A program made the translations under genes and the position numbers. From positions 1 through 64,000 of the forward strand of contig DATKWZ010000009.1 in assembly GCA_035529315.1 (NCBI GenBank): a stretch of DNA of 64,000 bases. Reading direction: 5' to 3'. Below the pieces are notes generated by a model. The model did not search any database and had not been told where the DNA came from. It saw nothing but the letters and a program-made list of their open reading frames with translations. The stretch is from Anaerolineae bacterium. Its GTDB lineage: Bacteria > Desulfobacterota > Desulfobacteria > Desulfobacterales > ETH-SRB1. Positions within the stretch are counted from its first letter, which is position 1; the number at the start of each line of letters is the position of its first letter. Shown one piece after another: positions 52,549-61,320 of the stretch.

Positions 52549-54225
52549 TTAAGCTCTTTTTTCTGTAATATAATGCTGTTGCGCAATAGACAGAATGTTG
52601 TTTGTCAACCAGTACAAAACAAGTCCGGAAGAAAAATTTATAAATATCGCAGTAAAAACAATCGGCATAAACTTCATCATCTTTGCCTGGGCAGGATCAC
52701 CCACGGCCGGCGACATTTGCTGCTGCAGAAACATGGTGGCGCCCATAATAATAGTTAATACAGGAATGCCGTAAGGTGGCTGCATCAGCGGGATAGAGAA
52801 ACTAAAATGAAAAAGGCGATCCGGAGCAGACAGGTCTGTGATCCAGCCAAAAAAAGGCGCGTGCCTGAGCTCTATGGCTTCATACAACATACGATAAAGG
52901 GCAAAAAATACAGGTAGCTGCACGATCATTGGCAGACATCCGCCCACAGGATTTACCTTGTATGTTTTATATAATGCCATAATTTCTTCATTCATCTTCT
53001 TTTTATCATTCTTGTATTTTTCTTTTATTCCCATCATCAGCGGCTGAATTTTCTTCATTTCAGCCATGGATCTATAGCTCTTTGTTCCAAGAGGCCAGAG
53101 TATAATCTTCGTGCCTATGGTTAAAATAATAATGGCCACGCCATAATTGGGGATAATGCTGTATAAAAAATTCATAAACCAGAGGCATGGTTTGGCGATA
53201 AAATCAAACATCCCAAAATCAATCGCCCTGTTAAGCTTATAGTCGCATTGTTTGAGAACTCTCGTACTCTTAGGCCCAAAAAAGAGTTTGTACTCATAAC
53301 TATGCTGCATCCCGGGTTGTATAACTGTTTCAGGCTGCATGTACTGGGCTTCCAACACGTCGTCCTGCGACAGGAAAAGTCGCATGCTCGCTTCAACAGG
53401 CTTAGCCGGAATAATGCTGGACATAAAATAACGATCCTGAACCGTGACCCATTGCAGAACTCCCGTATATGTGTTTTTATCTTTTATTTTTTTAGCCTTG
53501 ATCTGCTCAAGCGAATCGTTAATCAAAGCGCTCGGGCCTTCAAATCCATACATGGTCTTTGTTTTAGAATAGGTTTTCATTAACGACAGTATTAGATTGT
53601 CCTGTATTGTTTGATGAGAATTGTTTTTAATTATTACATTCAATCCAATCAGGTATGTTTCTGGAAAAAAGATAAATCTCTTTTCTACAACTACGCCGTT
53701 TTCAGATACCCAGGAAAATGTGATTTCTTCCGATTGATCGTTAATGTTCACAAATTCGCTGTCGCGATTTACATTAAAAACTGCGTGGTTAAGGCCTGGA
53801 AGGCTGTTGCCGGCAAGCCCGAGCAGAACCGTTCCCTTGTCATGAATTTCCGGAGATATCATTTGATATAAAGGTGAATCATCATCGCTGTTTTCCTTGT
53901 AATCTTTCAGAACAAACCCATTAAACATCGCCCCCTTTTCTGAAATTTTAACCGAATATAAAGGCGTATTTACAGTAATTATTCTTGCTGCTTTTACCGG
54001 TTTCAACAGGTCGTCCTTACCAGACATCAAATCGGGCATCACCGTCTTAGTAGCGACAATATCCTTCTCAATATCTTTATTAAACAGATCCTCTTTTGTC
54101 ATCTGTTCAGCCAGTCGGCTTTTGCTTGGGGGCTGAATAGCTTCCCTGTCAATAAAGAATATCTCCCACAAAACAAAAACAAGAAAACAAAGAACAATAG
54201 CTATAGCTAAACGAGGAACATCCAT
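52549..54225 (-). CDS. yidC: Membrane protein insertase YidC
   Basis: The 558-residue inner-membrane insertase of Gram-negative type has an N-terminal helix (LAIAIVLCFLVFVLWEIFF), a large periplasmic beta domain (residues ~60-340), and the five conserved helices with the groove region NYGVAIIILTIGTKIILWPL, KYKNDKKKMNEEIMALYK and GGCLPMIVQLPVFFALYRML. It inserts proteins alone or with SecYEG. AGGAG precedes the ATG. It is followed closely by jag (15 bp). Confidence 0.97.
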   Translation of the reverse strand: MDVPRLAIAIVLCFLVFVLWEIFFIDREAIQPPSKSRLAEQMTKEDLFNKDIEKDIVATKTVMPDLMSGKDDLLKPVKAARIITVNTPLYSVKISEKGAMFNGFVLKDYKENSDDDSPLYQMISPEIHDKGTVLLGLAGNSLPGLNHAVFNVNRDSEFVNINDQSEEITFSWVSENGVVVEKRFIFFPETYLIGLNVIIKNNSHQTIQDNLILSLMKTYSKTKTMYGFEGPSALINDSLEQIKAKKIKDKNTYTGVLQWVTVQDRYFMSSIIPAKPVEASMRLFLSQDDVLEAQYMQPETVIQPGMQHSYEYKLFFGPKSTRVLKQCDYKLNRAIDFGMFDFIAKPCLWFMNFLYSIIPNYGVAIIILTIGTKIILWPLGTKSYRSMAEMKKIQPLMMGIKEKYKNDKKKMNEEIMALYKTYKVNPVGGCLPMIVQLPVFFALYRMLYEAIELRHAPFFGWITDLSAPDRLFHFSFSIPLMQPPYGIPVLTIIMGATMFLQQQMSPAVGDPAQAKMMKFMPIVFTAIFINFSSGLVLYWLTNNILSIAQQHYITEKRA

Positions 54226-54424
54226 AATATACTCCTAAATTTTATACTTGATAAAAAGTATTACCGGTTCAAGTGCATTGGAACCGGCTGAAACAGGTTG
54301 GTTTTGGTTGTATCGGCAGAATCTTTGAGTGGCCTATTAGGGGATACAATGATCTCTAATATTAAATAAGTCTGACAGCACAGGCCTGCCAGACCCGTTA
54401 ATATTTATATTCACGGCCATCCGG

Positions 54425-54637
54425 TTAAGGGACACGATCAACTCCACCCGGATTAAACGGGTGGCATCGCAGAATTCTTTTTAAAGCAAGGAATGATCCC
54501 TTTAGCGATCCATAACGTAAAACAGCCTGATAGGCATACTCGGAACAGGTTGGATAAAAACGACACGACGGACTCAAAACAGGAGACAAAACATATTGAT
54601 ATGCCCTTATAGTAAACAGGGCAAGCATCTGAAACAT
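54425..54637 (-). CDS. yidD: Membrane protein insertion efficiency factor YidD
   Basis: The 70-residue protein has the family core [34 protein letters not shown] and [19 protein letters not shown] 54637 lies just after the rnpA stop; a longer frame to 54682 overlaps rnpA and is less likely. It peripherally binds the membrane and aids YidC. A gap of 199 bp with no feature separates it from yidC. Confidence 0.92.
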   Translation of the reverse strand: MFQMLALFTIRAYQYVLSPVLSPSCRFYPTCSEYAYQAVLRYGSLKGSFLALKRILRCHPFNPGGVDRVP

Positions 54638-54641
54638 TTTA

Positions 54642-55004
54642 TTAATGGTAAAAAATCCTTGTAGTTTTTGTAATTTTGTCAAAAATGTTTTGCAGGGACA
54701 AAAAAGCCTGGGCTGATGACAGGTTTACAGCCTCCTTCTTTGCTATAATATTTATATCCAAAATCCCTGTATTTTTGTGCCTGTTGAGTCGATAATATTC
54801 ACGGATAACGCGTTTAATTCTGTTGCGAACGACTGCGTTTCCAACCTTTCTCGAAACGGTAATACCAATGCGCGTTCTTTCAGTTTTACCCGGAGCAAAA
54901 ACTGCAATAAAGTTGTTATTTTGGCATCGCCTGCTTTTTGCCGTCAACCTTAGAAAATCTGGGCGTTTTAACAGTCTATCCACCTTGGTAAAAAAAAATC
55001 TCAC
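54642..55004 (-). CDS. rnpA: Ribonuclease P protein component
   Basis: The 120-residue basic protein has the RnpA signature [21 protein letters not shown], followed by [10 protein letters not shown]. It helps the P RNA cut the 5' leader of tRNA precursors. It starts with GTG at 55004, with GGCGGAT in front. It lies 53 bp downstream of rpmH, the usual pair. Confidence 0.95.
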   Translation of the reverse strand: MRFFFTKVDRLLKRPDFLRLTAKSRRCQNNNFIAVFAPGKTERTRIGITVSRKVGNAVVRNRIKRVIREYYRLNRHKNTGILDINIIAKKEAVNLSSAQAFLSLQNIFDKITKTTRIFYH

Positions 55005-55057
55005 AAGATATCCGCCCTGAAACCCTTACAACCAACCGATTTTATTGTGTATTACAC

Positions 55058-55192
55058 CTAAACGCTCAGGCGGTTTCTGCCTTTAGCCCTACGCCTGTTA
55101 ATAATTCTTCTACCCTGTTTTGTTGACATCCTTTTTAAAAAGCCGTGCGTTCTGGCACGCTTTATCCTGCTTGGCTGATAGGTTCTTTTCAT
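55058..55192 (-). CDS. rpmH: 50S ribosomal protein L34
   Basis: The 44-residue protein reads [20 protein letters not shown], then [19 protein letters not shown] and NRLSV, which is L34 over its whole length. GGGGAT precedes the ATG at 55192. It is first in the operon and has the Arg/Lys content expected. Too short for routine ORF listing. Confidence 0.97.
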   Translation of the reverse strand: MKRTYQPSRIKRARTHGFLKRMSTKQGRRIINRRRAKGRNRLSV

Positions 55193-55531
55193 ATTAAATA
55201 TCCCCTAAATTATGTGTTTATTGAGACCGTTTGCCTTATGTTTAACTCATTATCAGGTTTAATACCGCTTTTAGCGGAAAACATTTTTCAAAGGTCTCAC
55301 AGCAAAAATGCCTGGTCAGTTATTTTTAAACTTATAAAATAATCACAAGTCAAATATAAAGTCAAGTATCAAAAATTGAGCATTGTTAACAATTTATCAT
55401 CTAACGAAATTTTTTGAAAAACATCAACTCAAGTTTCGCCGCCTTGATTTCTATCAAAGTCAAGGCGGTAAAAGAGCGGAAACAACAACAATCAGGCAGT
55501 TGCGACTTTTTACGAGCTCATTAATTTTTGA
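55193..55531. other. Intergenic region upstream of rpmH
   Basis: This 339-bp AT-rich stretch should contain the rpmH promoter. It holds a copy of the repeat also seen at 46741 (55425-55479) and one end of the GTAAAAAGTC family, GACTTTTTACGAGCTCATTAA (55504-55524). I saw no cluster of TTATCCACA boxes, so it is not called as oriC. Confidence 0.45.
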
Positions 55532-58039
55532 TCATTGCTTTATTATTGTTGCCTGTTTCATTATCTCTTCGGAAAGATTAAAAATTCCCTTTATAATCTC
55601 AAACGGCCGTGCCGTTCTACCGGGTTCTAACCTGAGCCTTATCATCATTCTGCAAGGGTCGGTTAAATCAATCTTTAAAACCATGTCCTTAAAATCTATC
55701 CTTTTTACCTTGCCTTTTCGATTAACACGGGTTTGCACAAAATCGGCACTTTTTATAAAATCGTTTAATTTTTGCTTATCAAAACAACCCTCTTTTAGTT
55801 TAACCAGATATGTGGCCGATTTTTCCTGTTTAGTGTCCGGCTTTGAAGAAGATATTTGACACTCTTTCACTAAAAGACCTTCCGGAAGATGGTTGTTTAA
55901 AGCGGTTGTCACCGCGTCTGGTTTAACACTGCCGCAAATCATCAAAGAGAATGATTCATTCAGGCTTTCCATGCCTATTGGAAGAGCATCATCAAAAGAC
56001 ATCTTAGGCATGGGATGAAAACCTTCTGTAAACTTTACCGATATGCCTGCCCGCCTCAAGGCGCGTACAAAGATATTTACAAGCTCCAGGTGCCCGAAAT
56101 ATTTTGCCGAACCCTGTTTTGAATAAAAAACCCTAACCCTTGTGTAAAACCCGGCTTTTTCACCTGACGCACCTCCTTTGTTGTATAAAAGCTCATTAAT
56201 AGTATTAATGCCGGATTCAAGCATCTGACAATGCACTCGTTTTTGCGGTTCAAACACCTTTGGCTCAACGGTTTTAAAGTCGCATACTCCACAGGTGTTA
56301 CAAACACCCTGGCGACAGTCCAGCGTATGTTCTCCGCACTCTGCCTTTTCCCATTCAAGCTTCAAAAACTCTTTTGTTACTCCGATGTCAATATGATCCC
56401 ATGGCAACCGGTCTGTAACCTCCCTTAAACGGGTTATATAACGATCTACATCAAGCCCTTGATCAAAAAAAGCCTTTTCCCATAATCCATACTGAAACCT
56501 GTCACCCCAGCCGTCAAACTTACACCCTTTTTCGTATGCATCTACCAGCAAACCGCTAAGCCGCCTGTCGCCCCGTGCAAAAAGACCCTCGACCATACTC
56601 ACTTCAGGATTTTGCCACTTAAAATGGATTCCGGGCATCTTTAAGTTGGCCCGTAGCATTTCTATCTTTTCCCTTGATTCAGCCAGAGATATCTGCGGCG
56701 CCCATTGAAAAGGGGTATGCGGTTTGGGAATAAATGTCGCCACGCTGACATTTATCTGGCCCTTGCGCCCTGGTGCTTTAATCTTGCGAAGCCTCTTAAC
56801 AAGCTCAACAATCGCCAGAAGATCCTCTTCGGTTTCTGATGGAAGGCCTATCATAAAATATAATTTTATCACCAGCCAACCCAGACCAAAGACATCCTGT
56901 ACCGTGTCAACGATTTCCTTTTCTGTAATATTCTTATTTATAACATCCCTAAGCCTCTGGCTGCCGGCTTCAGGGGCAATAGTAAATCCTGTTTTTCTGA
57001 CCTTTTTTATGATATTAATCAGTTCAGGAGTCAATGTGCCGGCACGTAGCGAAGGTAAAGAAACAGCAATATGTCCGGGTTCACATCGAGACATGAGCTG
57101 ATTCATCAGGGGGATAATAGAACTATAATCTGCGGTACTCAGCGACAATAACGAGAGATCTTCGTAACCTGTAGCCGCACATGAAGTATCAAACAGATTA
57201 AGCAATTTCTTTACCGATCGTTCACGCACAGGTCGATATATCATCCCTGCCTGACAAAATCGGCAGCCCCTGGTACATCCTCTTGCGATCTCAAGACGAA
57301 GCCGATCGTGTACAGGTTTGCCGAACGGGATTATCGGAGCATCAGGAAAAAGAGCTGTGTCAAGATCCGCTATTATTTCCCTTGTAACAACCTTATAGTC
57401 TGAAAATCTGGGTTGCGGAGTTTGAGGCACATAAACCCCTTTAATTAACGATAATTGTTTTAAAAGAATATTCTTGTCTTCACTGCCATCCTCTTTCCAT
57501 GCAAGCCAGGCCATGGATATATCGACTATCACATTTTCGCCATCTCCGACCACCAAGGCGTCAAAAAAATCAGCAACAGGCTCTGGATTGCACGTACAGG
57601 GGCCACCAGCTATAATCAGCGGGAACGAACCATCCCTTTTTGAAGAAAGAAACGGGATGCCGGAAAGGTCGAGCATTGTAAGAACATTAGTATAATTTAG
57701 CTCGTAAAGCAGGCTGAAACCGATAATATCAAAACTTTTAATAGGGTTATGTGATTCCATGGACACAAGTGGCATATGTGACGATCTCAAATAGGACTCC
57801 ATATCAAGGTCTGGAGCATAAACCCTTTCAGCAGCTATCTCTTTATGTTGATTGAGGATATGATAAAGTATCTGAAGCCCGAAATGTGATGTGCCTATTT
57901 CATATAGATCAGGAAACGCAAGGGCAACCCTTAGCCTGACCTTGTCCGGATCTTTTTTTATGGAGTTTATCTCCGTGCCCAGATATCGGCTCGGCCGGTC
58001 TACCAGCGGCAGGATGTCTTGAAATGTTTTAATTTTCAT
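55532..58039 (-). CDS. B12-binding-type radical SAM protein with TIGR03936/DUF2344 C-terminal domain
   Basis: The 835-residue protein has an N-terminal Rossmann-like region (VRLRVALAFPDLYEIGTSHFG), the radical SAM cluster motif ARGCTRGCRFCQAG (CxxxCxxC), and TIAPEAGSQRLRDVINKN later in the barrel. A Cys-rich bridge (CGEHTLDCRQGVCNTCGVCD) leads to a C-terminal DUF2344-like domain (RVFYSKQGSAKYFGHLELVN). In many bacteria this gene sits before rne/rng and is linked to tRNA or ribosome modification, though the reaction is not known to me. It stands alone here. Both N- and C-terminal regions are complete for this family. Confidence 0.88.
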   Translation of the reverse strand: MKIKTFQDILPLVDRPSRYLGTEINSIKKDPDKVRLRVALAFPDLYEIGTSHFGLQILYHILNQHKEIAAERVYAPDLDMESYLRSSHMPLVSMESHNPIKSFDIIGFSLLYELNYTNVLTMLDLSGIPFLSSKRDGSFPLIIAGGPCTCNPEPVADFFDALVVGDGENVIVDISMAWLAWKEDGSEDKNILLKQLSLIKGVYVPQTPQPRFSDYKVVTREIIADLDTALFPDAPIIPFGKPVHDRLRLEIARGCTRGCRFCQAGMIYRPVRERSVKKLLNLFDTSCAATGYEDLSLLSLSTADYSSIIPLMNQLMSRCEPGHIAVSLPSLRAGTLTPELINIIKKVRKTGFTIAPEAGSQRLRDVINKNITEKEIVDTVQDVFGLGWLVIKLYFMIGLPSETEEDLLAIVELVKRLRKIKAPGRKGQINVSVATFIPKPHTPFQWAPQISLAESREKIEMLRANLKMPGIHFKWQNPEVSMVEGLFARGDRRLSGLLVDAYEKGCKFDGWGDRFQYGLWEKAFFDQGLDVDRYITRLREVTDRLPWDHIDIGVTKEFLKLEWEKAECGEHTLDCRQGVCNTCGVCDFKTVEPKVFEPQKRVHCQMLESGINTINELLYNKGGASGEKAGFYTRVRVFYSKQGSAKYFGHLELVNIFVRALRRAGISVKFTEGFHPMPKMSFDDALPIGMESLNESFSLMICGSVKPDAVTTALNNHLPEGLLVKECQISSSKPDTKQEKSATYLVKLKEGCFDKQKLNDFIKSADFVQTRVNRKGKVKRIDFKDMVLKIDLTDPCRMMIRLRLEPGRTARPFEIIKGIFNLSEEIMKQATIIKQ

Positions 58040-58191
58040 GATATTATATTATTATTTTTATCACAGAGTTTTTTGACTTTTTACAAAGCCGTAAAACTTA
58101 AACTATAATCACTTTACAAGCTTATACAAACCTTTTTTGTAACGGTTTACAGTTAACGGTTGATTAATACACAAAAGCAAGAGTCTCGATT

Positions 58192-59583
58192 ATGATACAC
58201 ATATATAAAAAATTTATCCATTTAATTATAGCCTTTATTGCAATACTAATCATTTCATTTCCATGCTCTGCAGCGGAATATGAACGGGAAAATCCTGTTG
58301 TCAGGGCTGTGCGCAAGGTCAGCCCCGCGGTTGTGAACATAAATTCGGAATATGAGGTTCGCGGGCGCACCAATCCTTTCTCCGGATTCATGATGGATCC
58401 TTTGTTTGATTCCTTTTTCAAAGACTTTTTTGACCCTGGTTTTGAACAGCAACACAAAAGAACAAGCCTTGGATCAGGAGTTATTATTGATGGAAAACGG
58501 GGCCTTATTCTCACAAATGCGCACGTGCTTGCAAAAAGCACAAGCATAACGGTTGTTTTAAATGATGAACGGAAATTTGATGCCAGGATTATAGGCACTG
58601 ATCCTGATTCCGATCTGGCGGTGCTGCGAATATCATCAAAAGATTCTCTTCCCTCTATAGAAATGGGCGGCTCCGACGACCTTATGATAGGGGAAACTAT
58701 TATAGCCATAGGAAACCCGTTCGGATTTTCCAACACAGTAACAACAGGGGTTATAAGCGCAGTAAACCGAAGCATCAGGACAGACAACGCTGTTTATCAT
58801 GATTTTATACAGTTAGACGCATCCATTAATCCCGGCAACAGCGGAGGAGCCCTGCTTAATATAAACGGCGAACTTATCGGCATTAATACTGCAATTTATG
58901 CAAAAGCCCAGGGAATAGGCTTTGCCATACCCATTAACAAGGCAAAAAGGATTGTGTCAGACCTTATTCGATACGGAGAGGTTGTTCAAATATGGCTTGG
59001 CATAACTGTGCAGAATCTTGATAAAAAGCTTGCCCAATACCTGAAAGCTCCTGAACACAAGGGTGTGGTTGTCAAAGAGGTCTCAAGTGGAGGGCCCGGT
59101 AATAAAGCAGACATCCAGGACGGTGATATTATCCTGTCTGTCGGCTCCAGGAGCACCCCTTCGATTGAGCATTACCATACAGCCATGAAAAATTATGCCA
59201 AGGGGGATATGATCAAAATAAAGCTCTGGCGAAACAACAAAGTAATTAGTGTTTCAACAAAAGCCGATGTGTTCCCTGAAAAGCTGGCCATGGAACTTGG
59301 CTTCAAACTTCTTGGGGTAAAGGTTGAAAACCTGTCTTTAACAAAACGTTTTCAATATAAAACATCCGAAAAAACAGGTGTGGTGATTTCATCAATTAAC
59401 GGTCAATCCCATCTGGCACGTATCGGGGTAAAACCCGGTGATATAATACGGCAAATTGATGAAATGGCTGTAAGCAGCGTAAAGGATTTTGAAAAAGCGG
59501 TTGTAAAATACCGCAATAAAAGATCGGTAGTCCTTTTATTGCAGCGCGGCGATCAAAGCTATTATATAACCATAAAATTATAA
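58192..59583 (+). CDS. HtrA/DegP-type serine protease
   Basis: The 463-residue exported protease has a signal peptide (IIAFIAILIISFPCSAAE), a trypsin-like domain with triad H111 (TNAHVL), D141 (DSDLAVL) and S217 (GNSGGAL), and two PDZ domains (about 265-350 and 370-460). It handles misfolded proteins in the periplasm. The long LA loop (MMDPLFDSFFKDFFDPGF) is typical of DegP/DegQ. It is transcribed away from the radical SAM gene across a 152-bp gap. Confidence 0.94.
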   Translation: MIHIYKKFIHLIIAFIAILIISFPCSAAEYERENPVVRAVRKVSPAVVNINSEYEVRGRTNPFSGFMMDPLFDSFFKDFFDPGFEQQHKRTSLGSGVIIDGKRGLILTNAHVLAKSTSITVVLNDERKFDARIIGTDPDSDLAVLRISSKDSLPSIEMGGSDDLMIGETIIAIGNPFGFSNTVTTGVISAVNRSIRTDNAVYHDFIQLDASINPGNSGGALLNINGELIGINTAIYAKAQGIGFAIPINKAKRIVSDLIRYGEVVQIWLGITVQNLDKKLAQYLKAPEHKGVVVKEVSSGGPGNKADIQDGDIILSVGSRSTPSIEHYHTAMKNYAKGDMIKIKLWRNNKVISVSTKADVFPEKLAMELGFKLLGVKVENLSLTKRFQYKTSEKTGVVISSINGQSHLARIGVKPGDIIRQIDEMAVSSVKDFEKAVVKYRNKRSVVLLLQRGDQSYYITIKL

Positions 59584-59799
59584 TGATTGTCTTTTCATGT
59601 TGTTCATTACGAAGAGCCGAATGAGGGAATGGGCTCCTACAAAAACCGGCAATCGCTACCGTTGTCATACACGCCCCGGGCATTAGGCGAAAAACTCGCC
59701 ATAAACCAGGGCGCAGAGGTTTATTTAGCAAAAAAGCTCTGTGTTCTCAGCGATCTCTGTGGTAAAAAAAGACACTTTAAATGGGGATTATCCGATAAG

Positions 59800-61182
59800 A
59801 TGAAGCGCATTAGAATATTAAATCTTTTAAAGTCAGACAAACCCATAGGTAATGTAATTATAATGGGGTGGATCAGAACCCGGCGTGATTCAAAGGGCTT
59901 TTCCTTTTTAGAAATTAACGACGGGTCATGCCTTAAAAACATACAGGTGGTTGCAGACAGCTCCCTTGCTAATTATGAAGAAATAACAAAGATTTCAACA
60001 GGATCGGCGGTAAGTGTAACCGGTTCCTTAATGGAATCTCAGGGAAAAGGACAAAGATGGGAGTTAAAAGCAGATGGTATGGAAATACTCGGCTTTGCCC
60101 CTGATACATTCCCGCTGCAAAAAAAACGGCATGGCGACGAGTTTTTAAGAACCATCGCTCATTTAAGACCAAGAACCAACAAATACGGAGCTATCTTTCG
60201 TATAAGATCGGAGCTGTCCTTTGCAATACATAAATTCTTTAAAGACAGAGGCTTTAAATATATTCATACTCCGGCTTTAACCGCTTCTGACTGCGAAGGT
60301 GCCGGGGAAATGTTTAAGGTAACCACGCTGGATTTAGATAATGTTCCAAAAAAGGATGGAAAAACCGACTTTTCGCTCGATTTTTTCGGCGCTGCAACAA
60401 ATCTGACGGTATCTGGACAGCTTTCAGCAGAGATGTTTGCCCTGGCATTAGGCGATGTTTATACGTTCGGCCCGACTTTCAGAGCTGAAAACTCAAATAC
60501 AAGCAGGCATGTTGCTGAATTCTGGATGGTTGAACCTGAGATGGCCTTTAGCGATCTAAACGACGCCATGGATTTGAGCGAAGAATTTTTGAAATATCTG
60601 ACAGGATATGTAATGGATGAATGCGGGGCTGATCTGGAACTTTTTGCAAAGTATGTTGACAAAAACCTTATGACAACACTGGAAAGTTTAATCTCGTCCG
60701 GTTTTACAAGGCTTTCATACAAAGAGGCTGTGAAGATTTTAAGTAAATCAGGACAAGATTTTGAGTTTGAGGCAGGCTTCGGCAAAGACTTGCAGTCCGA
60801 GCACGAAAAATATCTTACCGAACACTATTTTAAAAACCCTGTGATTGTCTATGATTATCCCAAAGACATAAAGCCTTTTTATATGAGAATAAATGACGAT
60901 AATAAAACCGTTGCCGCCATGGATGTTCTTGTGCCGAAAATAGGGGAGATAATAGGCGGAAGCCAGCGCGAAGAACGGCTGAATATTCTTGAAGCAAGGA
61001 TGGACAAACAGGGATTGTTAAAAAAGGATTACTGGTGGTATATCGAATCCAGAAAATACGGCTCTGCTTTCCACAGTGGATTTGGCCTGGGTTTTGAACG
61101 TTTGCTGATGTTTTTAACAGGCACAACCAATATCAGGGATGTCATACCCTTTCCAAGAACCCCGAACAATATTTCTTTTTAA
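59800..61182 (+). CDS. asnS: Asparagine--tRNA ligase (AsnRS)
   Basis: The 460-residue class II synthetase has an N-terminal OB-fold (IGNVIIMGWIRTRRDSKGFS) and the three class II motifs: FRIRSELSFAIHKFF, FRAENSNTSRHVAEFWMVEPE, and GFGLGFERLLMFLTG. It charges tRNA-Asn directly. ATG 59800 starts MKRIRILNLL, as in the family; the frame open to 59587 adds 71 residues of repeat-like, non-conserved sequence and is rejected. Confidence 0.96.
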   Translation: MKRIRILNLLKSDKPIGNVIIMGWIRTRRDSKGFSFLEINDGSCLKNIQVVADSSLANYEEITKISTGSAVSVTGSLMESQGKGQRWELKADGMEILGFAPDTFPLQKKRHGDEFLRTIAHLRPRTNKYGAIFRIRSELSFAIHKFFKDRGFKYIHTPALTASDCEGAGEMFKVTTLDLDNVPKKDGKTDFSLDFFGAATNLTVSGQLSAEMFALALGDVYTFGPTFRAENSNTSRHVAEFWMVEPEMAFSDLNDAMDLSEEFLKYLTGYVMDECGADLELFAKYVDKNLMTTLESLISSGFTRLSYKEAVKILSKSGQDFEFEAGFGKDLQSEHEKYLTEHYFKNPVIVYDYPKDIKPFYMRINDDNKTVAAMDVLVPKIGEIIGGSQREERLNILEARMDKQGLLKKDYWWYIESRKYGSAFHSGFGLGFERLLMFLTGTTNIRDVIPFPRTPNNISF

Positions 61183-61320
61183 AACATCGTGTTGTAGCTA
61201 TTCACATTTATCGGTTCAAAGTTCACGGTTTCTTCAATGAATATCTATGTTCGTCAGTGTGTGTCTGTGGCTAAGAATTGATTTCTGTAAGGCTTTTATT
61301 AATAATAATATGTTTGTTTT

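Noticed and set aside
55193-55531. oriC in the gap upstream of rpmH
   Set aside because: AT-rich, but no cluster of DnaA boxes was found; the gap is explained by repeats and a promoter.
59587-59799. N-terminal extension of AsnRS by 71 residues
   Set aside because: The sequence is repeat-like and not conserved; the family start is at 59800.
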